Origin: Ailurus styani
Taxonomy: Eukaryota; Chordata; Mammalia; Carnivora; Ailuridae
Assembly: GCA_002007465.1 (NCBI GenBank)
Contig: LNAC01001210.1
Location: 186,001-250,000, forward strand
Direction: 5' to 3'
Length of the DNA: 64,000 bases
Every line of letters starts with the position of its first letter. The first letter of the stretch is position 1. Under the pieces are notes generated by a model. That model searched no databases. It was given only the letters and a program-made list of their open reading frames with translations, and was not told the DNA's origin. Of this stretch, positions 33,036 to 44,689 are shown piece by piece. The position numbers and the translations under genes were made by a program.

Positions 33036-34395
33036 GGACCTTGGTAGAATCATGCAATGATTGTGACTTTGGCTTTCCAAGATTGGATTCTTCTTTCTTA
33101 ACCTGACACCATCTCCCTATGAAATATGAGTCAGAAGTTGGCAAAGCTATTCATGAAATGGACCTCACCAATATATTGTTGGGGCATGACTAAGAGAGAA
33201 GAAAATCCCAGAGAAAGTATGTTTGAGACTATACCCTCACTTCCCCAGAGCTGTGTAATTTTTACCTTTGAAACAGGGCATGCACAGGTTTCCTTTAAGT
33301 CTTTGGTCCCCAGTTCTTTCACTAGCAATACCTATTTCAAGTATATCAGTTCTCTGTATTGAATATGGACAAGTACCATTAGCATCATTGAAATAATATT
33401 TGTGAATTAGGAGACCTGGAAGATGTCACAGACTCATTAGGGGAAGAATGATTTAGGAAGTGGGAACAATGGCACCTCGTTAAGATGTATTTGTTACTTT
33501 TACAACTGTCTCCATTTTCCTGTTCTTTCTGCTATTCTCAGGTGCTCTGTGATCTCAAAGTTATAGCTCTCTTGGTAGGGGCTTTCGGACAAATACTGTT
33601 ACTATACTATGGGTTAGATAAGAATAGCCTTTTTGGATAATCTGGTAATTTAATTACCATGAATATCATTGTTTCATCATGGAATTTTTATTAAGTTCTA
33701 ACCATTTAGCCTGTAGATGGGTATTTATAAAACAACTGCTTGTAAGTTGGAGTGGTTCATTGTCAACAAATTTAGACCCAACAAATGGGTAAGTGCCTAA
33801 AGTAGCCACTATGTTAGGGGCTTTCCAGCATAATCCTAAAATTCTGGCATAATCCTAAAATTCTGTGTGCATGTGGGGAGTTATTATTCATCCTTATTTT
33901 ATAGAGAGGCATTTCATCAACAATTAGAATTAAAAATAAACATTGTGACTTCTGACTTCTGGTCTGACATGTAAGGAGCTTAGACATCTCCACTCCATTG
34001 TAACAAGAAATAAAAAGCTGAAGAAATGGAAAAATAAGCTCTTCTTAGATTCATCAGAAAATTGAGATCACAAGGCAAACCATTGCCCTTATGCTTTATT
34101 TCTAATGTATCAACTAATTTGGAATACACTCAGGTCTAACTTAAAGAAATCTGACATCCAAAAACTGAGTAACAATATGAAAGCTGCTCTGTCAAAAGAC
34201 ACCTAAAGTAAACTTTTTAACAAGTACCAGAACACTAAATAACCTAATTAGCTTATTCACCATCAAAATTTCAATGATTCTAGAAAAATATAACTCAAAA
34301 TCCATTAATGTTCTTGTCCCTTAGTAAGACTTAGAGCCCTCTCTCTTAGAAATGTCTTGCCAGCCGCCCAGTGGAATAAAAATCTCTAATCACCT
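33036..34395. other. Unassigned DNA
   Basis: Includes a perfect 19-bp tandem duplication at 33828-33865. The part at 33.93-34.38 kb looks like an old interspersed repeat but I cannot name it. The open frames at 33126-33362 and 33131-33328 lie on opposite strands of the same DNA and are unrecognised. Confidence 0.4.
33828..33865 (+). repeat. 19-bp tandem duplication
   Basis: GCATAATCCTAAAATTCTG occurs twice with no spacer (33828-33846 and 33847-33865) and no mismatch, so the duplication is recent or slippage-derived. Confidence 0.97.
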
Positions 34396-34400
34396 TCTCT

Positions 34401-34670
34401 CTTTTTTTTTAATTTTATTTTTATTCTTTGCCCAAGGGGTACAGGTCTGTGAATCATCTGGCTTACATCTTTCACAGCATTCACCAAAGCACAAACCCTC
34501 CCCAATGTCCATAACCCATCCACCCTATCCCTACCCTCCCACCCCCCAGTAACCCTCAGTTTGTTTTGTGAGATTAGGAGTCTCTTATGGTTTGTCTCCT
34601 TCCCCATCCCACCTTGTTTCATTATTTTTCCCTCCCTACCCCCCACGACCCCTTCTCTTTTCCATCCTAC
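34401..34670 (-). mobile_element. L1 3' end, young, minus strand
   Basis: Begins with a T tract on plus (34402-34410) and reads as the reverse complement of the L1 3'UTR. It matches the plus-strand copy at 0.75-0.99 kb at about 97-98% by eye. The 5' truncation point is near 34.66-34.69 kb. The minus-strand open frame at 34386-34718 is L1 3'UTR translation. Confidence 0.88.
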
Positions 34671-34719
34671 TTTAAATCCTACTTCACAGATTTTGTTAAG
34701 GGTCAAATGGACATACATT

Positions 34720-36095
34720 TCTCAAATCAGACTTTGCTGGTGCTCTTTATGAATCTTCAAGGCACAATTCTGGAAGAAAAGCTACTAATTCAATTTGAAA
34801 AATGCACTCCGTGGATGATCTCAGAAGTGTTTGGCAGCAACTGCATTATTAGACAAAACTGAAATAATCATGAAGCTGAGAAAGAGCCTATTTCACATAT
34901 GGTTGGGTAAAAAGTGAAATAGTTCTACATATTCTAACATTGTTTGGTGTCCTGACCTTTCTAAATATTCAGTCTGTAAAGACATTTGAGAAGCTATGAC
35001 TTGCTCTTTGGCTCTCTCTCTCTTCAAAAATGATAGATTTTACTTGAATTTTTAAAAATGGAGTCACAACTACCTATAGCTCCAAAGGAATAGTTGTCTT
35101 ATCAGGTACTGAACATGAGAAAATAGTTTCTAGGGAGCTCTGGAAACTTTTAAGGTCTTAAAAGTGGAGAAAATGAGATTTTATTTATTTGTTTTTAAAT
35201 GAAGAATCTACATCATGATATTGTAGATCTGTTTGGAAACAGCTCTTCCCAATTTCACTTAGCATGCTGCTGTATGTATTTGCTTAATTCCTCACAGAAA
35301 CATGTCATCAAATAAGAAATTATAAAATTACCATTTAACAATAAATAGGGAGTTGGCGTTTTCAGGAGAATCATTTCCATGAAATTCCACATTTTATGCA
35401 CTAATGCTAAGTGTTTTCAAACCAGTTGTCTCAAGGTTTGAAGAAAATTTGTTACTATTAATTCTTGGCCAGATGACCAGTGATAGAAGATTAAATGTTT
35501 CAAAATTTTTGTTTTGGGTCACCAGAGATTAAATACAATGGAATATGTTTTGGAAAATGAGAAGTAGAGCTAGGACAAAGAGTTCTCAAAGAGTTTGGTG
35601 TTCTGGAAGGCTCTCATCCGAAATGATAAGGAGAATATAGAATGCTACTAACAAGGATATGGAACACATAACCTCCAAATGCCAACTGTAGGATTCTCCC
35701 TCTTTCCTGACTATGTTAATTACCAAGTTATCTCTGGTCAACTAGCCTTTTGAGAATGAATGAAGGTATTTAAAGGAAGAGCCAAATATTCGAGGAACTA
35801 GAGTTCTCAGCCTCTTCCTTATAGTTGCTTCATAATCTGATGCTTGAATAGAGGCCCTGGCCTGTGGACTCTTGGAACTGTATGGAGATTGAGTTACACC
35901 TTTTACATTCTAATGTATGGAATTAGAGCAGCATGTTAAATTAGAAGTTTCTACTAAGGCATCAATATGCAATAGGTGTTACATGCTAAAGCAGAGTACC
36001 GGTCCAAGGTGCAGAAGGTTATACCTAGAAACTGGCCACATAATCTTAAAGACTCCTCATCTATAAGGAGTGTATTAAATTATATATTGTTAGAT
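34720..36095. other. Unassigned DNA
   Basis: No supported gene or repeat. Confidence 0.4.
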
Positions 36096-36107
36096 ATTTG
36101 AGGAGGA

Positions 36108-36287
36108 TTTTTTTAAAAAAAAGATTTTTATTTATTTGAGGGGGGGTATGCAGAGGGAGAGAATCTCAAGCAGACTCCTACTGAGTGCAGAGCCCAACAC
36201 AGGGCTCAATCTCATGACTCATGAGATCATGACCTGAGCTGAAATCACGATTTGGATGCTTAACCGGCTGAGCCACCCAGATGCCCC
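36108..36287 (-). mobile_element. CAN-SINE, minus strand, older
   Basis: Diverged SINE with a GA-rich body and head reading TGAGCCACCCAGATGCCCC on plus. The flanks TTGAGGAGGA (36098-36107) and TTGATAAGGA (36288-36297) are a probable degraded duplication (8 of 10). Confidence 0.88.
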
Positions 36288-36297
36288 TTGATAAGGA

Positions 36298-36910
36298 ATA
36301 GTGGGTCAGATGTGGGATCATACCTACAAAGGCAGTATGGGGGATATCTTAGATCCAGTTCAATAGAAGTTCACAGACAGGAAAACAGGCCTCATCAAGG
36401 TGGACCCTACTGTTTCCTTGGAGCCCAAGGAAGAAATAAATGACTGCTAGGATAGAGTGCAGTCTTCCAAACTGAGGGAAGTGAATGCAACAGACTACCA
36501 GCATTGACTGTGTGTGTGGTGCTTTGAAATATCTCTGAAGGCACTCTTACCTTCAGAGAGCATGAAGCCAAATTATAAGAGTACTAATAAAATAAAAGCT
36601 TTATTGTTTTCCTTACTTTTTCCTTACACTTCTATGAACCTTTTAGCAGGAGGTCAACATAATTTTGAATGAAGTTTAAAAGTCTGAGAGTAGACATTTG
36701 CTACCCGAGAGTGAGAATTAAAAACCATGAAACTGCCCAAGTTTCCATTCAGGGACATAGGAAATGACACCCACAAAATATTTTTTAAAGGGATGTTGGA
36801 AACAAAAGTAATTCTGCTATCTGATACTCTCCCATGAGTCTGCTTGTTCAGTGTGTTGGTTTATAAAGGTTTTTTCAAAGTTTGCAAATTATGGCACAGA
36901 ATCAATTTAG
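36298..36910. other. Unassigned DNA
   Basis: No supported feature. Confidence 0.4.
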
Positions 36911-36917
36911 AAGAGAA

Positions 36918-37150
36918 AAGCATGATGGTTAAGAATGTGAATCTAGAATCAGACTAGTCTCAAATCTTGGCTCTGCCATTTTTTAGTTATGTGATTTTGG
37001 ATAACTTATTTAGGTTCTTTAGAATCAGTTTCCTTATCTGTAAAATAAGGATAATAGTAGTAACTACTGCAAAATGTTGTTAAGATTAGATGGGATAATG
37101 CAAGTAGAATACACACCTTGGGTGCCTAGCTTAAAATGTTAGCTATATAA
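36918..37150 (+). mobile_element. MIR SINE, nearly complete
   Basis: One of the best preserved MIRs here: 'GCATGATGGTTAAGAATGTG', 'CAAATCTTGGCTCTGCCATT', 'CCTTATCTGTAAAATAAGGA', 'GTTAAGATTAGATGGGATAA', 'TTAAAATGTTAGCTATATAA'. Confidence 0.88.
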
Positions 37151-37194
37151 CAAATTTAGACATTGAAGAAGTTAAATGGTAGGAACTTGTGCTA

Positions 37195-38290
37195 GATATG
37201 TCTTCTGAGGCAAGGGAAACAAAACCAAAAATAAATTATTGTGACTTCATCAAAATAAAAAGCTCTTCACAGTGAAAGAAACAAATCAACAAAACTAAAA
37301 GGCAAACTACAGAATGGGAGAAGATATTTGCAAATGACATATCAATAAAACGCAACACCCCAAAACCAAATAATCCAATTAAAAATGGGCAAAAGACATA
37401 AATAGTTTGCCAAAGAATAAATACAGATGGCTAACAAACCTATGAAAGGATGCTCAACATCCTTCATCATCAGGGAAATGCAGATTGAAGCTACAATGAA
37501 ATATCACCTCACACCAGTCAGAATGGCTAAAATTAACAACACAGAAAATAGCAGGTGTTAGTGAGCATGTGGAGAAAGGGGAACCCTATTACGCTGTTGG
37601 TGGGAATGAAAACTGGTTCAGCCACTCTGGAAAAGAGTATGGAGGGTCTGCAAAAAGTTAAAAAAAGAACTACCCTATTATCTAGGAATCATACTACTAG
37701 GTGTTTACCCAAAGAATACAAAAATACTAATTCGAAGGGATACATGCACCCTGATATTTATAGCAGCATTATCAATAATAGCCAAATTAGGGAAAGAGCC
37801 CAAATTTCCATTAACTGGTGAGTAGCTAAAGAAGATGTGGTATATATATATACATACAATGGAATATTATTCAGCCATCAAGAGAATGAAATCTTGCCAT
37901 TTGCAATGATGTGGATGGAGTTAGAGAGTATTATACTAAATGAAATAAGTCAGTCAGAGAAAGACAAATACCATTTAATTTCATTCATATGTGGAATTTA
38001 AGAAACAAAACAAATGATCATAGGGAGAGAAAAAGAGAGAGTCAAACCAAGAAGCAGACTCTTAACTATAGAGCATAGAGAACAAACTGATGGTTACCAG
38101 AGGTGGGTGGGGGAATGGGTTAAGTAGGTGATGGGGATTAAGGTCATCACTTATTGTGATGAGCACTGGGTGTTATATGCAGGTGTTGAATTACTAAATT
38201 GTACACCTGAAACTAATATTACACGGTATGTTAACTAACTGGAATTTAAATAAAACCTTAAAAAAGAAAAAATAGAATAGCAAAAAAAAA
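37195..38290 (+). mobile_element. L1, 5'-truncated, ORF2 3' part to tail
   Basis: Sense L1 of about 1.1 kb: ORF2 C-terminal region ('GAAATGCAGATTGAAGCTAC', 'CACCTCACACCAGTCAGAAT'), a fragment of open frame at 37555-37821 (MWRKGNP...), then 3'UTR ('GATGAGCACTGGGTGTTATA', 'ATTACACGGTATGTTAACTA') and an A-rich tail near 38.26-38.30 kb. It is older than the copies at 0.75, 34.4 and 48.4 kb, judging by its many stops. Confidence 0.9.
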
Positions 38291-38337
38291 TAGCAAAAAA
38301 GATTTTTTTGCAGTAAGGGAATTTGTAATAGATTTTA

Positions 38338-38540
38338 TTTTATTTTTTTTTTTAAAGATTTTATTTGTTTATTTGACACAGAGAGAGAGAGAGAGCAGAT
38401 CACAAGTAGGCAGAGAGAGAGAGGAGGAAGCAGGCTCCCCACTGAGTAGGGAGCCCGATGCGGGCCTCGATCCCAGGACCCTGGGATCATGACCTGAGCC
38501 GAAGGCAGAGGCTTTAACCCACTGAGCCACCCAGGCGCCC
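38338..38540 (-). mobile_element. CAN-SINE, minus strand, very young
   Basis: Complete SINE with a T-rich tail on plus and an (AG)n tract at about 38379-38395. It has a perfect 19-base target-site duplication, GAATTTGTAATAGATTTTA, at 38319-38337 and 38541-38559. The perfect, long duplication makes this one of the most recent insertions here. Confidence 0.98.
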
Positions 38541-38789
38541 GAATTTGTAATAGATTTTAAAGTAATTGCCAGTTGTGAGCTAGATTGGTTTTTAATGTTT
38601 TTGCTGCTAAAAATACTCTCAAAACATTTTAATGTAAATTATCAATGATTATTATTTGTATTATTTAAAAATTTGCCACTATAAACCATGCTAGAATAAA
38701 AATTCATGTATATCCTCATTTACTGAGAGTAGATTTCTGTGGAGTAGATTTTTCAAAGTGGGATGTCTAGTCAAAGGTATATGTATTTT

Positions 38790-40050
38790 AAGATTTCATA
38801 AAGTCAAGTATATTAAGGTATAATTTACATGCAGTAAAGATGATTTTAATAAATGATTATAAATTATAGTTGTGGAGACACCACCACCATCAAGATAGAG
38901 ATGTCTATCATCCTGAAAATTTCTCTTATGCTCATTTTCAGTCAATCTCCCTATTCCAGTCTTTAGTTGCCTCTCATATGATATCTGTTCCTAAAGTTTT
39001 ACCTTTCCAGAATGTCATATGAATGGAAATGGCTTCTTTCACGTAGCATAATGTTTTTTGAGATTCATCCATTTGTTGAATATATCAGCATTTCATTCCT
39101 TCTTATTGCTGAATACTATTCTGTTACATGAATGTTCCATAATTTGTTTATCCATTCATCTATTGAGGCACATTTGGTTTGTTTCTAGTTTTTTGCAGTT
39201 CTGAGTAAAGTTACTATAAATAGTGACCACACCAATTTGCATTCCTACCAGCAGTGCATGATTTTCTCCACATCCTTGCCAACAGTTGTTGTTTCTTGTG
39301 TTTTTGATTTTAGCCATTCTGACAGGTATAAGGTCTCACTGTGGTTTGATTAGCATTTCCCTGATGAGTAGAGATATTGAACATCTTTTCATGTGTCAGT
39401 AGGTCATCTATATGTCTTCTTTGGATGCATGTCCTCTGCCCATTTTTAATTGGATTGTTTGGGGTTTTTTTCTTAATGTTTTTAGTTATATAAGTCCTTT
39501 ATGTATTTTGGATATTAACTCCTTATTGGATATATCATTTGCAAATACCTTCTTCCATTTGGTAGGTTGCCTTTTTGTTTTCTTCATGGCTTCCTTTGCT
39601 GTGCAAAAGCTTTTTATTTTGGTGTAGTTCCAATAATTTAATTTTTCTTTTGTCTCCTTTACCTAAGGAGATATGTCTAGAAAAATGTTGTTGGGAAGGC
39701 TGATGTCAAAGAAATTACTGCCTAGGAGTTTTATGGTTTAAGGTCTCACATGTAGGTCTTTAATCCATATTGAGTTTGTTTTTGTGTATGAATGTGTAAG
39801 AAAGTGGTTTTGTTTCATTTTTTGCATGTAGATGTCCAGTTTTCCCAACCATTTGTTGAAGAGACTGTTTTTTCCCCCATTGTATATTATTGCCTCTTTT
39901 GTCACAGATTAATTGATCATATAAGTGTGCATTTATTTTTGGGCTCTCTGCTCTGTTCTGTTGATCTATGTGTCTGTTTTTGTGCCAGTACCATACTGTT
40001 TTGGTTACTATAAAAGCTGGGCATTTTAGATAATATATTCTAGCAACTCT
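38790..40050 (-). mobile_element. L1M, ORF2 C-terminal half and 3' end, minus strand
   Basis: The plus strand shows the familiar antisense landmarks: 'ATAAGGTCTCACTGTGGTTT', 'GCATTTCCCTGATGAGTAGA', 'CTTTTCATGTGTCAGTAGGT', 'TTTGCTGTGCAAAAGCTTTT', 'GTGCCAGTACCATACTGTTT'. The frame is destroyed. A change in divergence near 39.2 kb suggests that two L1 fragments may abut. Confidence 0.85.
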
Positions 40051-40540
40051 GCACTGAATTTTTTTCCCATCAACAGTTGTTATTTTTTGCTTTTTTCTTT
40101 TTTTGTTTTTAGTAATTTGCTTGTACTCACACAGAGGAATGTGTCTTCTCTGTGGTGTTCAGCTATTGATATCTCTGTTTAGTTTTCTGTTCTTATTTTT
40201 ATTTTTAAATTTTTAGTTTCCAAGAGGTTGCTTTGTACCTGTATAAGTTAGTGGTCACTAGTAGAGTCGGAGGATATTGTGCCCAAGTTCCCTCAAGCCC
40301 TAAGGTTTTCACCTTCTATTGATGAATTTGTATGTGGAAGAGTATATTCAAACTCAGACAGTTCACACGTTTGCCTTCATTTTCTGCCTGGCTCTTTCTG
40401 GTATCTTCTGTTCATGCCTGTTGCCAGGGATTTGTGATGAGCTTATGTAGTTCTATGCTTTGTTCATTTTCAGGCTTGCTCTTTTCAGTTTCTGCATAGT
40501 TTGTTACTTGCACCTGCTGAAACTGCTTTTTGGGGAGAAT

Positions 40541-40583
40541 ATTTGCTGATTTCTTTTTTTTTTTTTTATTTGCTGATTTCTTT
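40541..40583 (-). mobile_element. Poly(T) tract flanked by 16-bp direct repeats
   Basis: ATTTGCTGATTTCTTT occurs at 40541-40556 and again, without a mismatch, at 40568-40583. Between them lie only 11 T residues (40557-40567). This is the form expected for an L1-machinery insertion on the minus strand that copied only the poly(A) tail: a duplicated target with nothing but tail inside. Simple slippage is an alternative. Confidence 0.7.
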
Positions 40584-41036
40584 ACCAACTATTGCTGAAA
40601 GCCTCACTTGTCTTCATATTTTAAGATTCTTGATCCATATTATGAATTTGTATCATTCTTCTGTCAGTCTGCAGGTATGTGTCTGTAAGGTATTTCTGAA
40701 GGTGGATAATGGAGTGAATTATTATATGAGCCCATGAATATCTGAGAATATCTTTTCTTTACACATAAATGATAACTTGGCTTATAAAAAGTGTGGCCAC
40801 CATCATTTCCCCTTAATTCTATAATACATAATTGTTATGCATTTGGTATAGAATAGAAATATGACTTTTGTCCCTTCACATAAAACTTTTTTCTTGCTTG
40901 AATGATTTTAAAGATTTGTCCTTATTGTTTCAACTTCAAACCAGACTATATCTAGGCATAAACATTTAAAAATTAATTTGGCCTAAAATTAAAATAAATT
41001 TAATTAAGACATAAAATCTAAATTTGAAAATTGGTG

Positions 41037-41077
41037 AATTTTTACTGAAGTTCAGTAAAAATTTTTACTGAAGTTCA
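41037..41077 (+). repeat. 23-bp tandem duplication containing a perfect hairpin
   Basis: AATTTTTACTGAAGTTCA occurs at 41037-41054 and 41060-41077. Within it TTTTTACTGA (41039-41048) and TCAGTAAAAA (41052-41061) are perfect inverted arms around a 3-base loop. Confidence 0.9.
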
Positions 41078-41258
41078 TAAATAGAGATGCATGCCGTATT
41101 CCTAGAGAGAACTAAATGCTATTTCTTCCCAAATGCTGTGTTATCGTTCATAATACCAGGTGACACATTATATATATATTTGTCACACCATTAGTAATAC
41201 AATATAATCTGAATCCAAAAGGGTTTTGAGGGAATAAAATTTGACAAGTTGAGATTTT

Positions 41259-41449
41259 TTTTTTAAAAGATTTTATTTATTTCACAGAGGGAGAGAGATC
41301 ACAAGGAGGCAGAGAGGCAGGCAGAGAGAGAGGAGGAAGCAGGCTCCCTGCTGAGCAGAGAGCCCGATGCGGGCCTCGATCCCAGGACCCTGAGATCATG
41401 ACCTGAGCTGAAAGCAGAGGCTTTAACCCACTGAGCCACCCAGGCGCCC
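41259..41449 (-). mobile_element. CAN-SINE, minus strand, very young
   Basis: Complete SINE with a perfect 16-base target-site duplication, GACAAGTTGAGATTTT, at 41243-41258 and 41450-41465. The body is close to the copies at 38.3, 42.9 and 59.9 kb. Confidence 0.98.
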
Positions 41450-41559
41450 GACAAGTTGAGATTTTAAAGTTCATTTATAGTAGTAAATATGTGAGAGTAC
41501 ACAAGAAATATTGGGAAATGAATATATTATACTGCTAATGTTTTTAAAACATTGGGAAT

Positions 41560-42540
41560 AGGTAAAAAAGATCAATAGCATAGAAGAATGAGTCTAGAAA
41601 AAAGAAAATGTATATGGAAATTTAATATATAAAAAAGGTTGTGACATTTCAGATCATTGAGAAAAAAATAGATTTAATAAATTGTGCTGAATAGTTGACT
41701 ATACAACTTTAGGAAATAAATTTAGATTTTTTTCCTACTGTATGCCACATACAAAAATTAATTCTAGATGAATTAAAAGTTTAAATATAACTTCTTTTCC
41801 AACTATAGAGATGTTAAGGAAATGTGGAAGAATATTTTTATAATTTTGGGTATAAACAAACTATTTAAAACTTACTGAAATAAATGAATGGCAGATTTGA
41901 GTGCATCAGCATACTCGTCTGTTTTACAAAATACCGTATAAAGTTAAAAGATTAACAACAGACTAAAGAAAATGGATGTGAAATATAGAAGACAAAATGT
42001 TGGTGAAATGTGTGCAAGTGGATATTACTGGCGGGAATATAGACTCGTAAAAAAATTAAGAGGCCCATTCCTAACAATTTTAAATCTGGGACCATATCTT
42101 ATAGAAATAATTCCAGGAATATGTTAGTATATATATTTTTTGTAGCATAGTTAAAAAAACAAAATGCTAGAAATAAGTATGTATGCATTAGTAGGGAAAT
42201 GATTAAATAATTTTGGTACATCTATTCAGTCGAAATACATACAGCTTTAAATGGAATGCAGTAGCACTATGTGTGCTGATATGCAAATATGCCTGTAATA
42301 TATTTTTCAATGAAAACATAAATTTGAAGAACATCTGTATAGCATGATCTAAGTTTTACAAAAAATATGCATGTGAAGGTATATGCGTGCATATATGCTT
42401 GTATATAATCTATAATCATAGAAAAAATTATGGGAAAATTACGTATTTTACAGTTAACAGCAATTAGATCTAGTATATGGATTTTAACAGATGGAGGTAT
42501 ACATTTACACTTAAAAATCATTTTTGAAGTATAATTAAGG
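41560..42540 (+). mobile_element. Ancient L1M, 3' part, plus strand
   Basis: AT-rich, diverged L1M: 'GTTGACTATACAACTTTAGG', 'GGGAAATGATTAAATAATTT', 'GAATGCAGTAGCACTATGTG', 'CATAGAAAAAATTATGGGA'. There is no open frame left. Confidence 0.65.
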
Positions 42541-42916
42541 ATTTGTAAATATACTCAAGATATAATTAAAGCATAACAAGTACAGCGCTAACTCTCATTA
42601 ATTTAGTTGGCTAGGTCAGAAATAAGACTACTGGATCAAAGAGTCAACTTCCTTCCTTTCCTTTTCTTCCTGCTACTCTTAGCATTAACTCTCTTCTATT
42701 GTTTAATTCTAAGACTCCCAGAGCTCATTTCCACTGAACTTGCTCTTTTTCTTTAGCTTGGGCCTTCCATAGCCTATGGCAATGTGATGATCTTGTTAAA
42801 GCTATATTTGGGAAGACCAAACAGAGTATCACAATGCAGAGTACCTACTGCTTCAGAAGGGAAATGGCAAATATATATATTTAATGCCCTTCATTTGTAT
42901 AGATTTTACATGCACT

Positions 42917-43113
42917 TTTTTTAAGATTTTATTTATTTATTTGACATAGAGATAGAGATCACAAGTAGGCAGGGAGGCAGGCAGAGAGAGAGAGAGGGGA
43001 AAGCAGGCTTTCCTCTGAGCAGAGAGCCCGATGCGGGCCTCAATCCCAGGACCCTGAGATCATGACCTGAGCCGAAGGCAGAGGCTTTAACCCACTGAGC
43101 CACCCAGGCGCCC
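42917..43113 (-). mobile_element. CAN-SINE, minus strand
   Basis: Complete SINE. A short direct repeat, CATGCACT, flanks it at 42909-42916 and 43114-43121 and is the likely target duplication. It appears to split an older MIR-like fragment (about 42.84-42.91 and 43.12-43.20 kb). Confidence 0.94.
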
Positions 43114-43119
43114 CATGCA

Positions 43120-43205
43120 CTATCTTTCTTGATTATTCCTGTAGTCCTATGAATGGGGAAAGGCAGGTGTTCCCATTTTAACAGAGGCTCGACATGGTTG
43201 GTGTC
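43120..43205 (-). mobile_element. MIR-like fragment next to SINE
   Basis: 'GATTATTCCTGTAGTCCTAT' followed by 'CCCATTTTAACAGAGGCTCG' fits the middle of a reverse MIR. Weak. Confidence 0.4.
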
Positions 43206-43448
43206 TCACTGAATACAGGCAAGAGAGGAAGTAAAACGTACTAGATACTTGTTCTGTTAGAACAAAAGCATAATCAAATCGAAGTGAAATAACTCCAAAG
43301 AGCAGTGGTGTGGGGAGCACTGGTAGAAATCAGAAGCCTATGGCTTTGAACATTTAATATTGCCACTTCAGACCTCTGCTTCACACTGTTTTGAAAGTTT
43401 AGTCAGAGTGGCAAACTCACATGCCTTTAAGGATTAGACAGGAATTTA

Positions 43449-43657
43449 TTTATTTATTTATTTTAAAGATTTTATCTATTCATTTGAGAGAGAGAGAGAC
43501 AGAGACAGAGCACAAGCAGGGGGAGAGGCAGAGGGAGAGGGGGATGCAGACTCTCTGCTGATCTGGGAGCCCGATGTGACCTCGATCCCAGGACCTGGAG
43601 ATCATGACCTGAGCCGAAGACAGAAGATTTTAACCATCTGAGCCACCCAGGCGCCCC
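43449..43657 (-). mobile_element. CAN-SINE, minus strand
   Basis: Complete SINE with a GA-rich region at about 43488-43550. It has a perfect 14-base target-site duplication, TAGACAGGAATTTA, at 43435-43448 and 43658-43671. Confidence 0.97.
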
Positions 43658-43671
43658 TAGACAGGAATTTA

Positions 43672-43930
43672 AATGAATGGAGGAAAGAGTATGAGATTAT
43701 AAAGGAGTGGAAACTGATGAACTAGAGCTCATAGTCTCCCTTCAAGGGCTTTGAAATTTAAAAAAAAAAAAAGAACTGGTGGTGTTAACATCAATTAAAG
43801 CAAGTCTCTTGTCCATATCCAGTGCATGGAGTTCCAGTTTGTAACCTCTGTATTAGTTGATTTCTTTCAAGTAACACAGAAAAGTAATTGAATTAAAGAG
43901 GGAGGCAGTTGGTAGAGGATATTGAATTAA
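43672..43930. other. Unassigned DNA
   Basis: An A tract lies at 43758-43771; nothing else is recognised. Confidence 0.4.
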
Positions 43931-43934
43931 TATG

Positions 43935-44685
43935 ATTTGATTTTTAAAAACTTTTTATTTGAGAACATTTGAGTGATTAATGATATACAGGTAGTTACAA
44001 AGATAGTACAGGGATGTTCTGGGTATTCTTCGTCTAGTTTCCCACATTAACACATCTTGCGCAACCATAGTACAGCATCAAAGCCAGGAAATCAAGTGTG
44101 TATAGAGTTCAGTGTCATTTTATCACATGGGTAGATTTACTTAACTGTCTTCACAATCAAGTTACTTAACTGTTTCATCACCACAAAGATCTTCTTGTGT
44201 TACCCCTTTATAGTCATACCCACAACTTATATGTACCACAATTGACTTAATTATTCATCTATTATAGCACATTCTGGTCATTTCCAGTTTGGGGCTGTTG
44301 CAACTAGTGTATGAATAGTTTTGTGTAGATTTTTATGTGGATAGTTTTCATTCTGAGATAAATGCCCATAAATGTGATTGCTGGATGGTATGGTGAGTGT
44401 ATATTTAATTTTTTAAGAAACTGCCAAACAACCTTTCAGAGTGATTATTCCATTTTATATTCTTACTAGTAATGTTTCTTTGCATTCTTGCCAGCATATA
44501 GTATTGTCACTATTTTCATTTTAGTTGTTCTAATAGGTATGTAGTGGTATCATGGTCTTAATTTCCATTTATCTAATGGCAAGTGATGTTGAACATCTTT
44601 TTATGTGCTTATTTGACATCCGTATATCTTTTATGTCTTTCATTCATTTTCTAATTGGATTGCTTGTATATTTTACTGCTGAGTT
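43935..44685 (-). mobile_element. Ancient L1M 3' half, minus strand
   Basis: Antisense L1M: 'CATTTCCAGTTTGGGGCTGT', 'GATTGCTGGATGGTATGGTG', 'AAGAAACTGCCAAACAACCT', 'AATGGCAAGTGATGTTGAAC', 'TTCTAATTGGATTGCTTGTA'. It ends where the MaLR-type LTR begins. Confidence 0.85.
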
Positions 44686-44689
44686 CCCT

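Larger units (their letters stand above)
40051..41240. other. Unassigned DNA with a poly(T)-only insertion
   Basis: No gene. It includes the structure at 40541-40583 and the small hairpin duplication at 41037-41077. The open frame 40501-40737 spans the T tract and is not credible. Confidence 0.4.
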
